NCBI GenBank assembly: GCA_934481375.1
Contig: CAKSPN010000022.1
Coordinates: 1 to 16,502, forward strand
Length of the DNA stretch: 16,502 bases
Direction of reading: 5' to 3'
DNA from: an uncultured Clostridia bacterium
GTDB taxonomy: Bacteria; Bacillota; Clostridia; UBA1381
Below are positions 1 to 5,948 of the stretch, in pieces (within the stretch, counting starts at the first letter, position 1; every line of letters begins with the position of its first letter). The position numbers and the translations under genes were made by a program. The notes beneath the pieces are model-generated. The model was not told the origin of the DNA and made no database searches. It worked only from the letters and a program-made list of their open reading frames with translations.

Positions 1-178
1 GGCTTGTAACCTTCTTTATCAGTTCCACTCTTTCCTGTGCGGTAAAAAGCGGATTTTTCTTTGCATTGTTAAGCACTCCCACAATCACCTTATCATAAAT
101 ATGGCTTGCACGCTCCACAATGTCAAGATGACCGTTGGTTATCGGGTCAAAACTACCCGGATAAACAGCTATTCTCAT
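1..178 (-). CDS. coaD: Phosphopantetheine adenylyltransferase, N-terminal part (cut by window edge)
   Basis: CoaD transfers AMP from ATP to 4'-phosphopantetheine, the fourth step of coenzyme A synthesis in the cytoplasm. Only the first 59 residues lie in the window; the gene continues past base 1. The translated N-terminus begins MRIAVYPGSFDP and continues with TNGH at residues 14-17. Together these are the nucleotidyltransferase signature of the family (PGSFDPxTxGH), which binds the ATP phosphates. The ATG at 178-176 overlaps the TGA of rsmD (177-175) as ATGA, so the two genes are very probably translationally coupled. The rsmD-coaD order is common in Bacillota. No separate promoter is visible; transcription should come from the rsmD promoter. 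The identification is secure even though it is partial. Confidence 0.95.
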   Translation of the reverse strand, partial: MRIAVYPGSFDPITNGHLDIVERASHIYDKVIVGVLNNAKKNPLFTAQERVELIKKVTS

Positions 179-723
179 TTGAATTGTTCCTTTTTGTATA
201 CTGTAATATAAGTTCTGCCGTACTTTCTTTGCCTGTATACCGACAATCCGGCAATATCCCCCCGAAAATCGCCCGAATCGCTTTCAAGCACAATTATGCC
301 CTCCTCCGAAAGCAAACCGTATTTAACAGCCGACTCAAGCGCATCCTCAATGAACCCTTTGTTATACGGAGGGTCAAGAAAAATAATATCAAACTTTTTC
401 TCTGTGGTTTTCACATAGTCAAAGCAGGACATATTCAAAATTTCGCATTTTTCCGAAAAGCCGAGATTTTCGGCGTTTTTCCTTATAATGTCCACGGACT
501 TCGGGTCAATGTCCGTGCAGACAGCCGCCTCCGCTCCCCTCGACAGCGCCTCAAAACTGAGCGCACCGCTTCCGCCGAACATATCGAGAACGTATGCGTC
601 CGGAATAAACTGCTGAATGATATTGAATACAGATTCTTTAACTCTGTCCGTTGTCGGGCGTACCGACTGCCCCTCAAATTCGAGAAGCTTATGCCCTCTG
701 CGGACACCGGCTATAATCCTCAT
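175..723 (-). CDS. rsmD: 16S rRNA (guanine(966)-N(2))-methyltransferase RsmD
   Basis: RsmD methylates N2 of G966 of 16S rRNA using S-adenosylmethionine, acting on a small-subunit assembly intermediate. At 182 residues it has the usual family length. Visible features in order: an N-terminal MRIIAG segment followed by RPTTDRVKES (22-31), typical of RsmD; the SAM-binding motif I VLDMFGGSGALSFEAL (45-60); the acidic loop TDID (70-73); and the catalytic DPPY motif (117-120), characteristic of N6-adenine/N2-guanine methyltransferases. The ATG is preceded by GGAGG, about 8 bases upstream, and there is a sigma-A type promoter at 750-778. It is the first gene of a two-gene unit with coaD, which overlaps its stop by four bases. 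Nothing in the protein looks broken. Confidence 0.95.
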   Translation of the reverse strand: MRIIAGVRRGHKLLEFEGQSVRPTTDRVKESVFNIIQQFIPDAYVLDMFGGSGALSFEALSRGAEAAVCTDIDPKSVDIIRKNAENLGFSEKCEILNMSCFDYVKTTEKKFDIIFLDPPYNKGFIEDALESAVKYGLLSEEGIIVLESDSGDFRGDIAGLSVYRQRKYGRTYITVYKKEQFK

Positions 724-749
724 TCCTGTTCCTCCATTGTATATCTATT

Positions 750-778
750 ATTTTAACCCAAAATCCGCAAAAGGTCAA
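750..778 (-). promoter_or_regulatory. Sigma-A type promoter for rsmD-coaD
   Basis: On the minus strand TTGACC (778-773), a 17-base spacer and TAAAAT (755-750) form a near-consensus promoter. It ends 27 bases before the rsmD start. The leader would be short, about 20 bases, and contains the GGAGG ribosome binding site. Seen directly in sequence; activity is inferred. Confidence 0.75.
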
Positions 779-836
779 TAATGTTACGCTTTTTTCTTTG
801 AATTAGTATAAAATATACATTATTCAGTAATCTTTT

Positions 837-862
837 TGTAATAATTGCACGATTTTATTACA
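837..862. repeat. Inverted repeat downstream of the PdaA-like gene
   Basis: Arms TGTAATAA (837-844) and TTATTACA (855-862) are exact reverse complements separated by 10 bases. The structure starts 2 bases after the stop codon of the minus-strand deacetylase. It is AT-only in the stem and is followed on the minus strand by A residues rather than U, so it is a poor intrinsic terminator; it may protect the 3' end or be chance in AT-rich DNA. The rest of the 724-864 gap holds the rsmD promoter and nothing else I recognise. Confidence 0.35.
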
Positions 863-864
863 TT

Positions 865-1725
865 TTATGACACACTGTTACTTTCCGAAAGGCAATCAAG
901 GCTTTTAAATTCGTATCCTTCCTCTTTCGCTTTCCTTATTATGTCCTCCAAAGCGGCGGCATTATCGGAGGAAACTGCGTGCAGGAGCAGTATTGCGCCG
1001 TTATGAAAATACGGTACTACCTGGCTTATTGCATAATCTTTTCCTTTTTGAATATTTACGTCCCAATCCTTGTACGCAAAACTCCATAATATTGTTTTAT
1101 ATCCCATATCCTTTGCGACGGCAAGTACCTTTTCGCTGTATTCTCCCTCCGGCGGACGCATATAATGCATTGACACTCCGTACATTTCCTCACACATCTT
1201 ATTGAGTTCGCCAAGCTCCGTCTGCACCTTGGCCGCCGTCTGATTTGGCAGATTAAGATGATTTACCGTGTGATTTCCGACTATGTGCCCCTCGTCTATC
1301 ATTCGCTTTACAAGCTCCGTCTGATTTTTCAGATAAGGACCTGTTACAAAAAACGCCGCAGGAACATTCTCCGATTGCAAAACATCGAGAATTTTTGAGG
1401 TAAATCCGTTCTCATACCCCTCGTCAAATGTAAGATACATCACCTTTTCCGCATTTTTATCTATGTAATATCCGCCGTTTTCTTCAAGCAGTTTTTCGGA
1501 TTTTGCCTCAACCTCCGGCGGCGCACCTTTTTTGCGTACAAGTCCCCAGCCTGTACCCTTGCTGTTTAGGCTGTCATATTTTTCGGGTGACGGCGTACAG
1601 GAAATTGTCGGTTCGGGCGACGCCGCAGGCAGCGGCGTAATCTCCGGTGCCTTTTCCGTTACCGTTTCGCCGCACGCAGAAAGAGTAAGCACTGCGGCAA
1701 GCATCAGGGGTAAAATTTTTTTCAT
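865..1725 (-). CDS. PdaA-like polysaccharide deacetylase, lipoprotein
   Basis: Carbohydrate esterase family 4 (NodB fold) enzyme of the PdaA type, which N-deacetylates muramic acid on the way to the muramic delta-lactam of spore cortex peptidoglycan. I start it at the ATG at 1725, giving 286 residues and a lipoprotein signal: MKK, a hydrophobic run and a lipobox LSAC with Cys18. A GAAAGGA motif lies 12 bases upstream. In-frame starts further upstream are worse: the ATG at 1737 abuts that motif and the codon at 1746 is TTG. A Pro/Ser/Thr linker (about 20-55) precedes the catalytic domain, which has TFDEGYENG (99-107), GNHTVNH (150-156, metal His152 and His156), RPPEGEYSE (190-198), a WSFAYKDWD motif (214-222) and LLLHAVS (246-252, His249). 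GYENG and the KDWD element point to the PdaA branch rather than generic NodB. The canonical second Asp of TFDDG is Glu here. It diverges from a second deacetylase. The family is confident; a role in sporulation is inferred. Confidence 0.85.
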   Translation of the reverse strand: MKKILPLMLAAVLTLSACGETVTEKAPEITPLPAASPEPTISCTPSPEKYDSLNSKGTGWGLVRKKGAPPEVEAKSEKLLEENGGYYIDKNAEKVMYLTFDEGYENGFTSKILDVLQSENVPAAFFVTGPYLKNQTELVKRMIDEGHIVGNHTVNHLNLPNQTAAKVQTELGELNKMCEEMYGVSMHYMRPPEGEYSEKVLAVAKDMGYKTILWSFAYKDWDVNIQKGKDYAISQVVPYFHNGAILLLHAVSSDNAAALEDIIRKAKEEGYEFKSLDCLSESNSVS

Positions 1726-1775
1726 TTCAAAACTCATTCCTTTCAAAAAAATTTATATCTTTTTTAATTTATGTG

Positions 1776-1804
1776 TTGAATTTTATCGAATAATAGTATA
1801 TACT
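1776..1804 (+). promoter_or_regulatory. Sigma-A type promoter for the NodB-type deacetylase
   Basis: TTGAAT (1776-1781), a 17-base spacer and TATACT (1799-1804) give a good sigma-A promoter reading right. The expected start point near 1811 leaves a leader of about 54 bases before the ATG at 1865. The -10 box sits across the centre of a perfect 22-bp palindrome, and one copy of a 14-bp direct repeat overlaps the -35 box, so the promoter looks regulated. Confidence 0.65.
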
Positions 1805-1840
1805 ATTATTATATGCGATTTTAATATGAATTTTGTCGAA
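1777..1840. repeat. 14-bp direct repeat pair, 50 bp apart
   Basis: TGAATTTTATCGAA (1777-1790) and TGAATTTTGTCGAA (1827-1840) match at 13 of 14 positions and are spaced exactly 50 bp start to start, close to five helical turns. The first copy overlaps the -35 region of the rightward promoter; the second lies in its leader. This arrangement would suit a DNA-binding protein acting on both sites, but no such regulator is identified. Confidence 0.45.
1789..1810. promoter_or_regulatory. 22-bp perfect palindrome (operator candidate) between the divergent deacetylases
   Basis: The left arm AATAATAGTAT (1789-1799) is the exact reverse complement of 1800-1810, with no central spacer. The -10 box TATACT (1799-1804) of the rightward gene lies at its centre and, by symmetry, the same hexamer reads leftward at 1800-1795. 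A further TATAAT reads leftward at 1813-1808, without a convincing -35 partner, so the leftward PdaA-like gene may use a different sigma factor. An operator for a dimeric regulator is a reasonable reading; chance in AT-rich DNA is possible. Confidence 0.5.
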
Positions 1841-1864
1841 CTACAGTATCTTAGGAGGGTTATA

Positions 1865-2815
1865 ATGGCTGAATACAGAGATTTTGAAAGCAGGCGCCGT
1901 GAGCGTATAAGAAAAAGGCGCCGCAGGAAAAAGCGCATACGTGCCGTTATTATCCTCGTATGTATTTTTGCAGCCGCAGTTATTTTGTTTGCGTCATTGT
2001 CAAAATGCACCCATAACGATAACGGGCAGACTTCGGAAACGCCGTCTGCGTCGGTTGAACCGTCAGCAACTCCCGTTCCCGAAAACACCATTCCCCCTGC
2101 ATCGGAGGAGAACGATTTGCTTAATGTGCTGAAAGACTCGGGACAGACAAAGCGCTGTTATCTTACGTTTGATGACGGTCCGACAAAGAATATAACTCCC
2201 CAAATTCTCGATACACTGCGCAAATACAATGCCAAGGCAACGTTTTTCCAGACAGGCTCAAATATTGAGAAAAATCCCGATATGGCACGCCGTGTTTATG
2301 AGGAAGGTCATTTGATTGCCGGACATTCATACTCTCACGATTACAATAAATTATATGATACCGAGGAAAGCTTTAGAAGTGAGGTAGAGAAAACCTACGA
2401 ACTTATAAACGGCGTCACGGATAACGAAGAATTTAAGCTGATGCGTTTCCCCGGCGGCAGTTACAACGCCGGCGACCATGCGGCGGAAAAGCAGAAATAC
2501 AAAAAAACGCTTCAGGATATGGGATTTTATTACGTTGACTGGAACACATTAAACGGAGATGCGGAAGGCAAAAAGAAAAATGCGCAGGAGCTTTTGGAAT
2601 ATTTAAAGCGCAACACTTCCTCAAAGCTTAACAATCTTGTGGTTTTGATGCATGACGCATCGGCAAAACAGGCAACAGCGGACGCACTCGGCTCGATAAT
2701 AGAATATCTGAGCGGCGAAGGCTACACATTCCACAGACTTGACGACATCGAATACGGCGTTGAGCCGTCACCGTCGCCGTCTGCAATGCCTTCATCTTCA
2801 CCAAATGCAGAATAA
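1865..2815 (+). CDS. Membrane-anchored polysaccharide deacetylase (NodB domain)
   Basis: Carbohydrate esterase family 4 enzyme, probably removing N-acetyl groups from peptidoglycan or another surface glycan outside the membrane. The start is fixed by AGGAGGG (1853-1859), five bases before the ATG at 1865; the open frame extends much further upstream, but that part runs over the divergent gene and promoter. The 316-residue protein has a very basic N-terminus (Arg/Lys-rich, residues 9-26), one membrane segment (27-46), a Ser/Thr/Pro linker (about 53-85), then the NodB domain: TFDDGPT (101-107, Asp103 base and Asp104 metal ligand), GHSYSH (153-158, metal His154 and His158), RFPGGS (194-199), VDWN (224-227) and LMHD (261-264). 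All canonical catalytic residues are present. The tail (300-316) is a Pro/Ser low-complexity stretch. Topology is inferred as N-in with the enzyme outside. The exact substrate is unknown. Confidence 0.9.
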   Translation: MAEYRDFESRRRERIRKRRRRKKRIRAVIILVCIFAAAVILFASLSKCTHNDNGQTSETPSASVEPSATPVPENTIPPASEENDLLNVLKDSGQTKRCYLTFDDGPTKNITPQILDTLRKYNAKATFFQTGSNIEKNPDMARRVYEEGHLIAGHSYSHDYNKLYDTEESFRSEVEKTYELINGVTDNEEFKLMRFPGGSYNAGDHAAEKQKYKKTLQDMGFYYVDWNTLNGDAEGKKKNAQELLEYLKRNTSSKLNNLVVLMHDASAKQATADALGSIIEYLSGEGYTFHRLDDIEYGVEPSPSPSAMPSSSPNAE

Positions 2816-2847
2816 AAAAATCTCACCGATTTCGGTGAGATTTTTTT
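2814..2847. terminator. Bidirectional intrinsic terminator
   Basis: TCTCACCG (2821-2828), a 4-base loop ATTT and CGGTGAGA (2833-2840) are flanked by seven A on the left (2814-2820) and seven T on the right (2841-2847), so the hairpin has a U tract on both strands. It overlaps the stop codon of the rightward deacetylase and ends one base before the stop of the leftward rhamnosidase, serving both convergent genes. Confidence 0.92.
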
Positions 2848-2848
2848 A

Positions 2849-5008
2849 TCAGGCTTTTCCGAATAATACGTAACTTCCCTGTTTGACATTTCTGCATTTT
2901 CCGTCGATTATTATTTTTGCGTCCGACGGTACGGTTATATCATACCGCACGTTATCGTTTTCATAAACCCATTTTACGCTTACCGTTCCTTTGACGGTTT
3001 CATATGACGCCTCAAGCCACTCAAGGTGCTTTGACGGCTTCGGCTCGATTATAACACTTTCAAATCCTGCCTTATCAGGTTTTATTCCTGCTGCGGTGCT
3101 GTATATCCAATCCATTACCGAACCGTAAGCATAGTGATTGAATGAATTCATATCCGCTTTCCAGAACGATCCGTCATCACGTATTCCGTCCCAATGCTCC
3201 CATATCGTTGTGGCGCCCTTGTTTACGGGATACAGCCATGAGGGATATTCCTCACGGCACAAAAGGTCGTATGCGGACTCGGTATGTCCGTTGTCGCTTA
3301 ATGCATACAACAGATACGGAGCGCCGACAAAGCCTGTTTTCAAGCCGTCCTTTACCATTTCGGCAAGGCTGTCCGCCGTTTTCTGCTTTTCGTCCGTAAG
3401 ATTGAACATCAGCGCAAGCACGTGAGCCGTCTGCGTATTATATGTATTAAACCGCTCCTTGAACGCTTTTACGATATTTTCATACAATTTCTCATATTCC
3501 GACATATCACGTCCGAGAGCATTTCCCGTCTTCACAAACAGCGATACGGAATAAGCATAAAATGCACTCGATATAAAATCCTGATCGGTATCTCCGCCCA
3601 GATTGGCAGGATTGGTTGTGTCGGGATTATCGAGCGAAAGCCAGTCGCCGTAATCGTTTTTATGATCGCTGTGCGTCCAGAGGTATTTGTCAAGTGAGTC
3701 ACCTCCGACAAAATCGACCCATTTCTTCATTGCTTCATACGTATCTTCAAGAAAGCGCTTGTCGCCGTACATCATATACATTGTCCACGGAACTATTGTC
3801 ACCACATCGCTCCATGCCGCCGCACCGCTTACCGTACCCGGCTCCTCGCCCCATACATACGGAACAATCCTTTGTATAATGCCGTTGTCTGCCTGGTCGG
3901 CACACATATCATGAAGCCATTTTATAAAGAATTTTCTTACATCAAAATTATACGCCGCCGTTTTTGCAAATACCTGTGCGTCGCCCGTCCAGCCTAACCG
4001 CTCGTCACGCTGAGGGCAGTCTGTCGGCACATCTATAAAATTATCCCTCTGCGACCACAAAACATTGTTGAAAAACTTATTGAGCTTTTTATTTGAGCAA
4101 GCAAAATGTCCCGTCTGCTTAATATCTGAATAAACGGTAACTGCCGTAAAATTATCCAAATCTACCTCACCGGGATACTCGTCAAGTCGGATATATCTAA
4201 ATCCGAAAAATGTTAAATGCGGCTTGTATGTCTGCTCGCCGTCACGGCATATGTATTCAAGCTTTGCCTTTGCCGAGCGGTAATTTTCGGTATAGAAATT
4301 ACCGAACTTGTCAAGCACTTCGGCGTGGGAGATTTTCACCTTATCCCCTGCTTTTGCATTGACGCAAAATTCAACGTAACCCGATACCTCCTGCCCGAAA
4401 TCAATAACACGTTCGCCCTTTGGCGTTACAATATACGAAATCGGCTTTATGCGCTCATGCTCGCAAACCTTTTCGCCCTCCTGCGGAATAAGCACATCTT
4501 TATTCTCGGCAGTGATTTTTACGCTTTCTTCTTCGCTTTTTACCAAAGCATCATACGTTTCTCCGTCATAAATATCCGAAAATACAATATTACTTTTTTT
4601 CACGCTCCAGCTCTCGTCAGTATTTATCGTTTCGCTTGTTCCGTCCTCATACTCAACGCAAATTTGCGCAATCAAGGTATACGGCTTGTCTATCATACTC
4701 TGAACGCTCGTTATACGGCCTCTGCACCAGCCCTTGCCGACAAATACCGAAATTTCGTTATTCTCCGAAAGCAGCGGCGTTATATCATAGGTCTGATACT
4801 GCAATCTTTTCTTATACGCCGTCCAGCCGGGCGCAAGCACAAAATCGCCTATTCTTTCTCCGTTCAAAAACGCCTCGTATACTCCCAAAGCCGAAATACT
4901 TATGTATGCTTTTTTTACCGATTTTTCCGTTTTAAATCTTTTGATAAATTCAGGACACACAAACCCGAAATCCTCTTTCGGGCATATCCATTCCGCATTA
5001 TTTATCAT
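2849..5008 (-). CDS. Alpha-L-rhamnosidase, GH78 family, cytoplasmic
   Basis: Glycoside hydrolase family 78 enzyme that removes terminal alpha-L-rhamnose by an inverting mechanism, from plant glycosides, pectic fragments or rhamnose-containing polysaccharides. The 719-residue chain has the usual architecture: an N-terminal beta-sandwich region (about 1-165) with LGVYEAFLNG (41-50) and APGWTAYKKRLQYQTYD (59-75); a second beta domain (about 185-295) with VIDFGQEVSGYVEF (201-214); the (alpha/alpha)6 catalytic barrel (about 298-640); and a C-terminal beta domain (about 645-719). The barrel carries CPQRDERLGWTGD (331-343), whose Glu336 corresponds to the general acid, and TIWEHWD (601-607), whose Glu604 corresponds to the general base. 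There is no signal peptide, so the substrate must be imported short oligosaccharides or glycosides. The ATG follows GGAGG by about 9 bases, and an extended -10 promoter lies just upstream. No transporter or rhamnose catabolic gene is adjacent, so the natural substrate stays open. Confidence 0.92.
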   Translation of the reverse strand: MINNAEWICPKEDFGFVCPEFIKRFKTEKSVKKAYISISALGVYEAFLNGERIGDFVLAPGWTAYKKRLQYQTYDITPLLSENNEISVFVGKGWCRGRITSVQSMIDKPYTLIAQICVEYEDGTSETINTDESWSVKKSNIVFSDIYDGETYDALVKSEEESVKITAENKDVLIPQEGEKVCEHERIKPISYIVTPKGERVIDFGQEVSGYVEFCVNAKAGDKVKISHAEVLDKFGNFYTENYRSAKAKLEYICRDGEQTYKPHLTFFGFRYIRLDEYPGEVDLDNFTAVTVYSDIKQTGHFACSNKKLNKFFNNVLWSQRDNFIDVPTDCPQRDERLGWTGDAQVFAKTAAYNFDVRKFFIKWLHDMCADQADNGIIQRIVPYVWGEEPGTVSGAAAWSDVVTIVPWTMYMMYGDKRFLEDTYEAMKKWVDFVGGDSLDKYLWTHSDHKNDYGDWLSLDNPDTTNPANLGGDTDQDFISSAFYAYSVSLFVKTGNALGRDMSEYEKLYENIVKAFKERFNTYNTQTAHVLALMFNLTDEKQKTADSLAEMVKDGLKTGFVGAPYLLYALSDNGHTESAYDLLCREEYPSWLYPVNKGATTIWEHWDGIRDDGSFWKADMNSFNHYAYGSVMDWIYSTAAGIKPDKAGFESVIIEPKPSKHLEWLEASYETVKGTVSVKWVYENDNVRYDITVPSDAKIIIDGKCRNVKQGSYVLFGKA

Positions 5009-5041
5009 AGGTAGCGCCTCCGTTATTCAAATTACGCATAC

Positions 5042-5070
5042 ATTCTACCACACAGGCATTATTAAGTCAA
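5042..5070 (-). promoter_or_regulatory. Extended -10 promoter for the GH78 gene
   Basis: On the minus strand TTGACT (5070-5065), 17 bases and TAGAAT (5047-5042), preceded by TG one base upstream (TGGTAGAAT), form an extended -10 promoter. The leader of about 27 bases contains the GGAGG site. It lies back to back with the PspC promoter. Confidence 0.75.
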
Positions 5071-5080
5071 TAAAAACATG

Positions 5081-5109
5081 TTGAATTTTTTCAAATTTTG
5101 TGCTACAAT
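5081..5109 (+). promoter_or_regulatory. Extended -10 promoter for the PspC-domain gene
   Basis: TTGAAT (5081-5086), 17 bases and TACAAT (5104-5109) with a TGC extension (5101-5103) form a strong-looking promoter. A short inverted repeat TTGAA-TTTT-TTCAA (5081-5094) covers its -35 box and could be an operator or chance. Confidence 0.75.
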
Positions 5110-5140
5110 CGAATTATGAAATTTTGCGGGAGGCTTTGAA

Positions 5141-5329
5141 ATGAAAAAATTATATAAATCTCAGACAGACAAGAAATTATGCGGCGTATGCGGCGGCATA
5201 GCCGAGTATTTTAATATTGATTCCACAATAGTGCGGCTCATTTGGGTAATCCTTGCGGTATGCTTCGGCTCGGGAATATTGGCGTACATTATAGCGGCGC
5301 TCGTTATGCCCGATTATCCGCAGTATTGA
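5141..5329 (+). CDS. PspC-domain small membrane protein
   Basis: A 62-residue protein that consists of little more than a PspC domain. The N-terminal KKLYKSQTDKKLCGVCGGIAEYF motif region (2-24), with GVCGGIAEY at 15-23, is the PspC signature, and it is followed by the typical segment with VRLIWVILAV (31-40). One membrane segment spans about 33-57. In proteobacteria PspC is an inner-membrane partner in the phage-shock envelope stress response; in Bacillota, small stand-alone PspC proteins are common and mostly uncharacterised. The ATG is preceded by GGGAGG (5128-5133) and a clear promoter, and the gene is followed directly by a terminator, so it is a single-gene transcript. A role in membrane stress is an inference from the family only. 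Confidence 0.85.
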   Translation: MKKLYKSQTDKKLCGVCGGIAEYFNIDSTIVRLIWVILAVCFGSGILAYIIAALVMPDYPQY

Positions 5330-5364
5330 AAAGAAGTCCTGTTCACTATGAACAGGACTTCTTT
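5330..5364. terminator. Bidirectional intrinsic terminator between pspC-like gene and mazF
   Basis: A 16-bp perfect stem, with arms AAAGAAGTCCTGTTCA (5330-5345) and its reverse complement (5349-5364), closes a 3-base loop CTA. The flanks are A-rich on the left and T-rich on the right (CTTTATATTTT), giving an imperfect U tract rightward; leftward the 3' arm ends in CTTCTTTTC. It starts one base after the PspC stop codon and lies 32 bases beyond the mazF stop, so it terminates both converging transcripts, including the long hisS-to-mazF operon. Confidence 0.88.
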
Positions 5365-5396
5365 ATATTTTATGTAGCCGCTCGGCCGCATACTGT

Positions 5397-5747
5397 TTAA
5401 AATCCGCACAATCCGAAGCTTATCGAAAGAGCCGCATTGACCTTTTCCATAAGTTCCTCGTCCAGGCGTCCGATTTTCTCACGTAATCTTTTTTTATCTA
5501 TCGTTCTGATTTGTTCCAGTAAAACAACACTGTCCTTGTTAAGTCCGTACTCTGAAGCCGCCAATTCAATATGCGTGGGCATTTTTGCCTTGTTTATACG
5601 GCTCGTTATGGCAGCGGCAATAACCGTAGGGCTGTATTTGTTCCCCACATCGTTCTGTATTACCAGAACAGGCCTGACTCCTCCCTGCTCGCTGCCGACA
5701 ACCGGACTTAGGTCGGCATAATAAATATCTCCTCTTTTCACAATCAC
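5397..5747 (-). CDS. mazF: MazF/EndoA (PemK-type) mRNA interferase toxin
   Basis: MazF-type toxin that cleaves single-stranded RNA, probably at a short sequence, when not bound by its antitoxin. It has 116 residues, the family length in Bacillota. The start VKRGDIYYADLSPVVGSEQG (3-22), GVRPVLVIQND (23-33), AAITS (45-49), LPTH-like KMPTHIE (55-61) and LLEQIRTID (76-84) match the EndoA/NdoA subfamily of Bacillus. Arg25 and Thr48, the residues needed for catalysis in Bacillus MazF, are both present, so the enzyme looks intact. The start is GTG at 5747, three bases after the antitoxin stop, with a GGAG motif inside the end of the antitoxin gene, so the two are likely coupled. It is the last gene of the long operon, and the position after alr is the conserved Firmicute context. 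Confidence 0.93.
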   Translation of the reverse strand: MIVKRGDIYYADLSPVVGSEQGGVRPVLVIQNDVGNKYSPTVIAAAITSRINKAKMPTHIELAASEYGLNKDSVVLLEQIRTIDKKRLREKIGRLDEELMEKVNAALSISFGLCGF

Positions 5748-5750
5748 TTT

Positions 5751-5909
5751 TTATTCACACTCCGTCAGTTTTTCCTCACGCTGCGAAAGACACTCATTGT
5801 CCGCATTTAAACACTCTTGTGCCAATTCAAGATTGATTTCTGACATTTCCTTATAGCCTTTTTCAAGCTCTTTTATAAGTTTTTTATCAGCTTTACCGTT
5901 GTGTGACAA
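5751..5909 (-). CDS. Minimal MazE/EndoAI-like antitoxin lacking the DNA-binding half
   Basis: A small frame between alr and mazF encodes 52 residues from a TTG at 5909: an N-terminal polar segment, then LEKGYKEMSEINLELAQE (about 15-32) and a glutamate-rich tail ending EEKLTECE. This resembles the C-terminal toxin-wrapping half of Bacillus EndoAI, which has RRGYMEMAKINL at the equivalent place. The normal N-terminal ribbon-helix-helix domain (about 45 residues) is absent. There is no room for it, because the alr stop codon lies only 39 bases upstream of the TTG. A ribosome binding site GGAAAGGGG (5928-5920) lies 10 bases before the TTG; no ATG or GTG is available in frame except an ATG at 5846 inside the conserved motif. 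Stop TAA at 5753-5751, three bases before mazF. Most likely it still neutralises MazF but cannot bind DNA itself. The start codon is the least certain part. Confidence 0.72.
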   Translation of the reverse strand: MSHNGKADKKLIKELEKGYKEMSEINLELAQECLNADNECLSQREEKLTECE

Positions 5910-5919
5910 AGCAATCAGG

Positions 5920-5928
5920 CCCCTTTCC
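5920..5928 (-). promoter_or_regulatory. Ribosome binding site that decides the TTG start of the antitoxin
   Basis: GGAAAGGGG on the minus strand, ending 10 bases before the TTG at 5909. It is the only purine-rich site in the short interval between the alr stop and the conserved antitoxin sequence. Confidence 0.5.
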
Positions 5929-5948
5929 GAAAAGTTTCTTCTCTCATA

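Noticed and set aside
106..756. A 216-codon plus-strand frame opposite rsmD and coaD
   Set aside because: Both minus-strand genes are unmistakable; the frame has no family resemblance and is an antisense shadow.
837..862. Inverted repeat after the PdaA-like gene as an intrinsic terminator
   Set aside because: The stem is nearly all A/T and the minus-strand tail is A-rich, so it is kept only as a repeat.
1738..1746. TTG at 1746 as start of the PdaA-like gene
   Set aside because: No ribosome binding site precedes it; the GAAAGGA motif lies downstream of it and the lipoprotein signal fits the ATG at 1725.
1532..1864. Upstream extension of the NodB-type deacetylase frame
   Set aside because: It overlaps the divergent PdaA-like gene and the promoter; a strong ribosome binding site (1853-1859) precedes the ATG at 1865, and the protein from there starts like a membrane anchor.
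4217..5014. A 265-codon open frame on the plus strand opposite the rhamnosidase
   Set aside because: It lies wholly opposite a clear GH78 gene, has no recognisable motif and no fitting ribosome binding site; a shadow frame.
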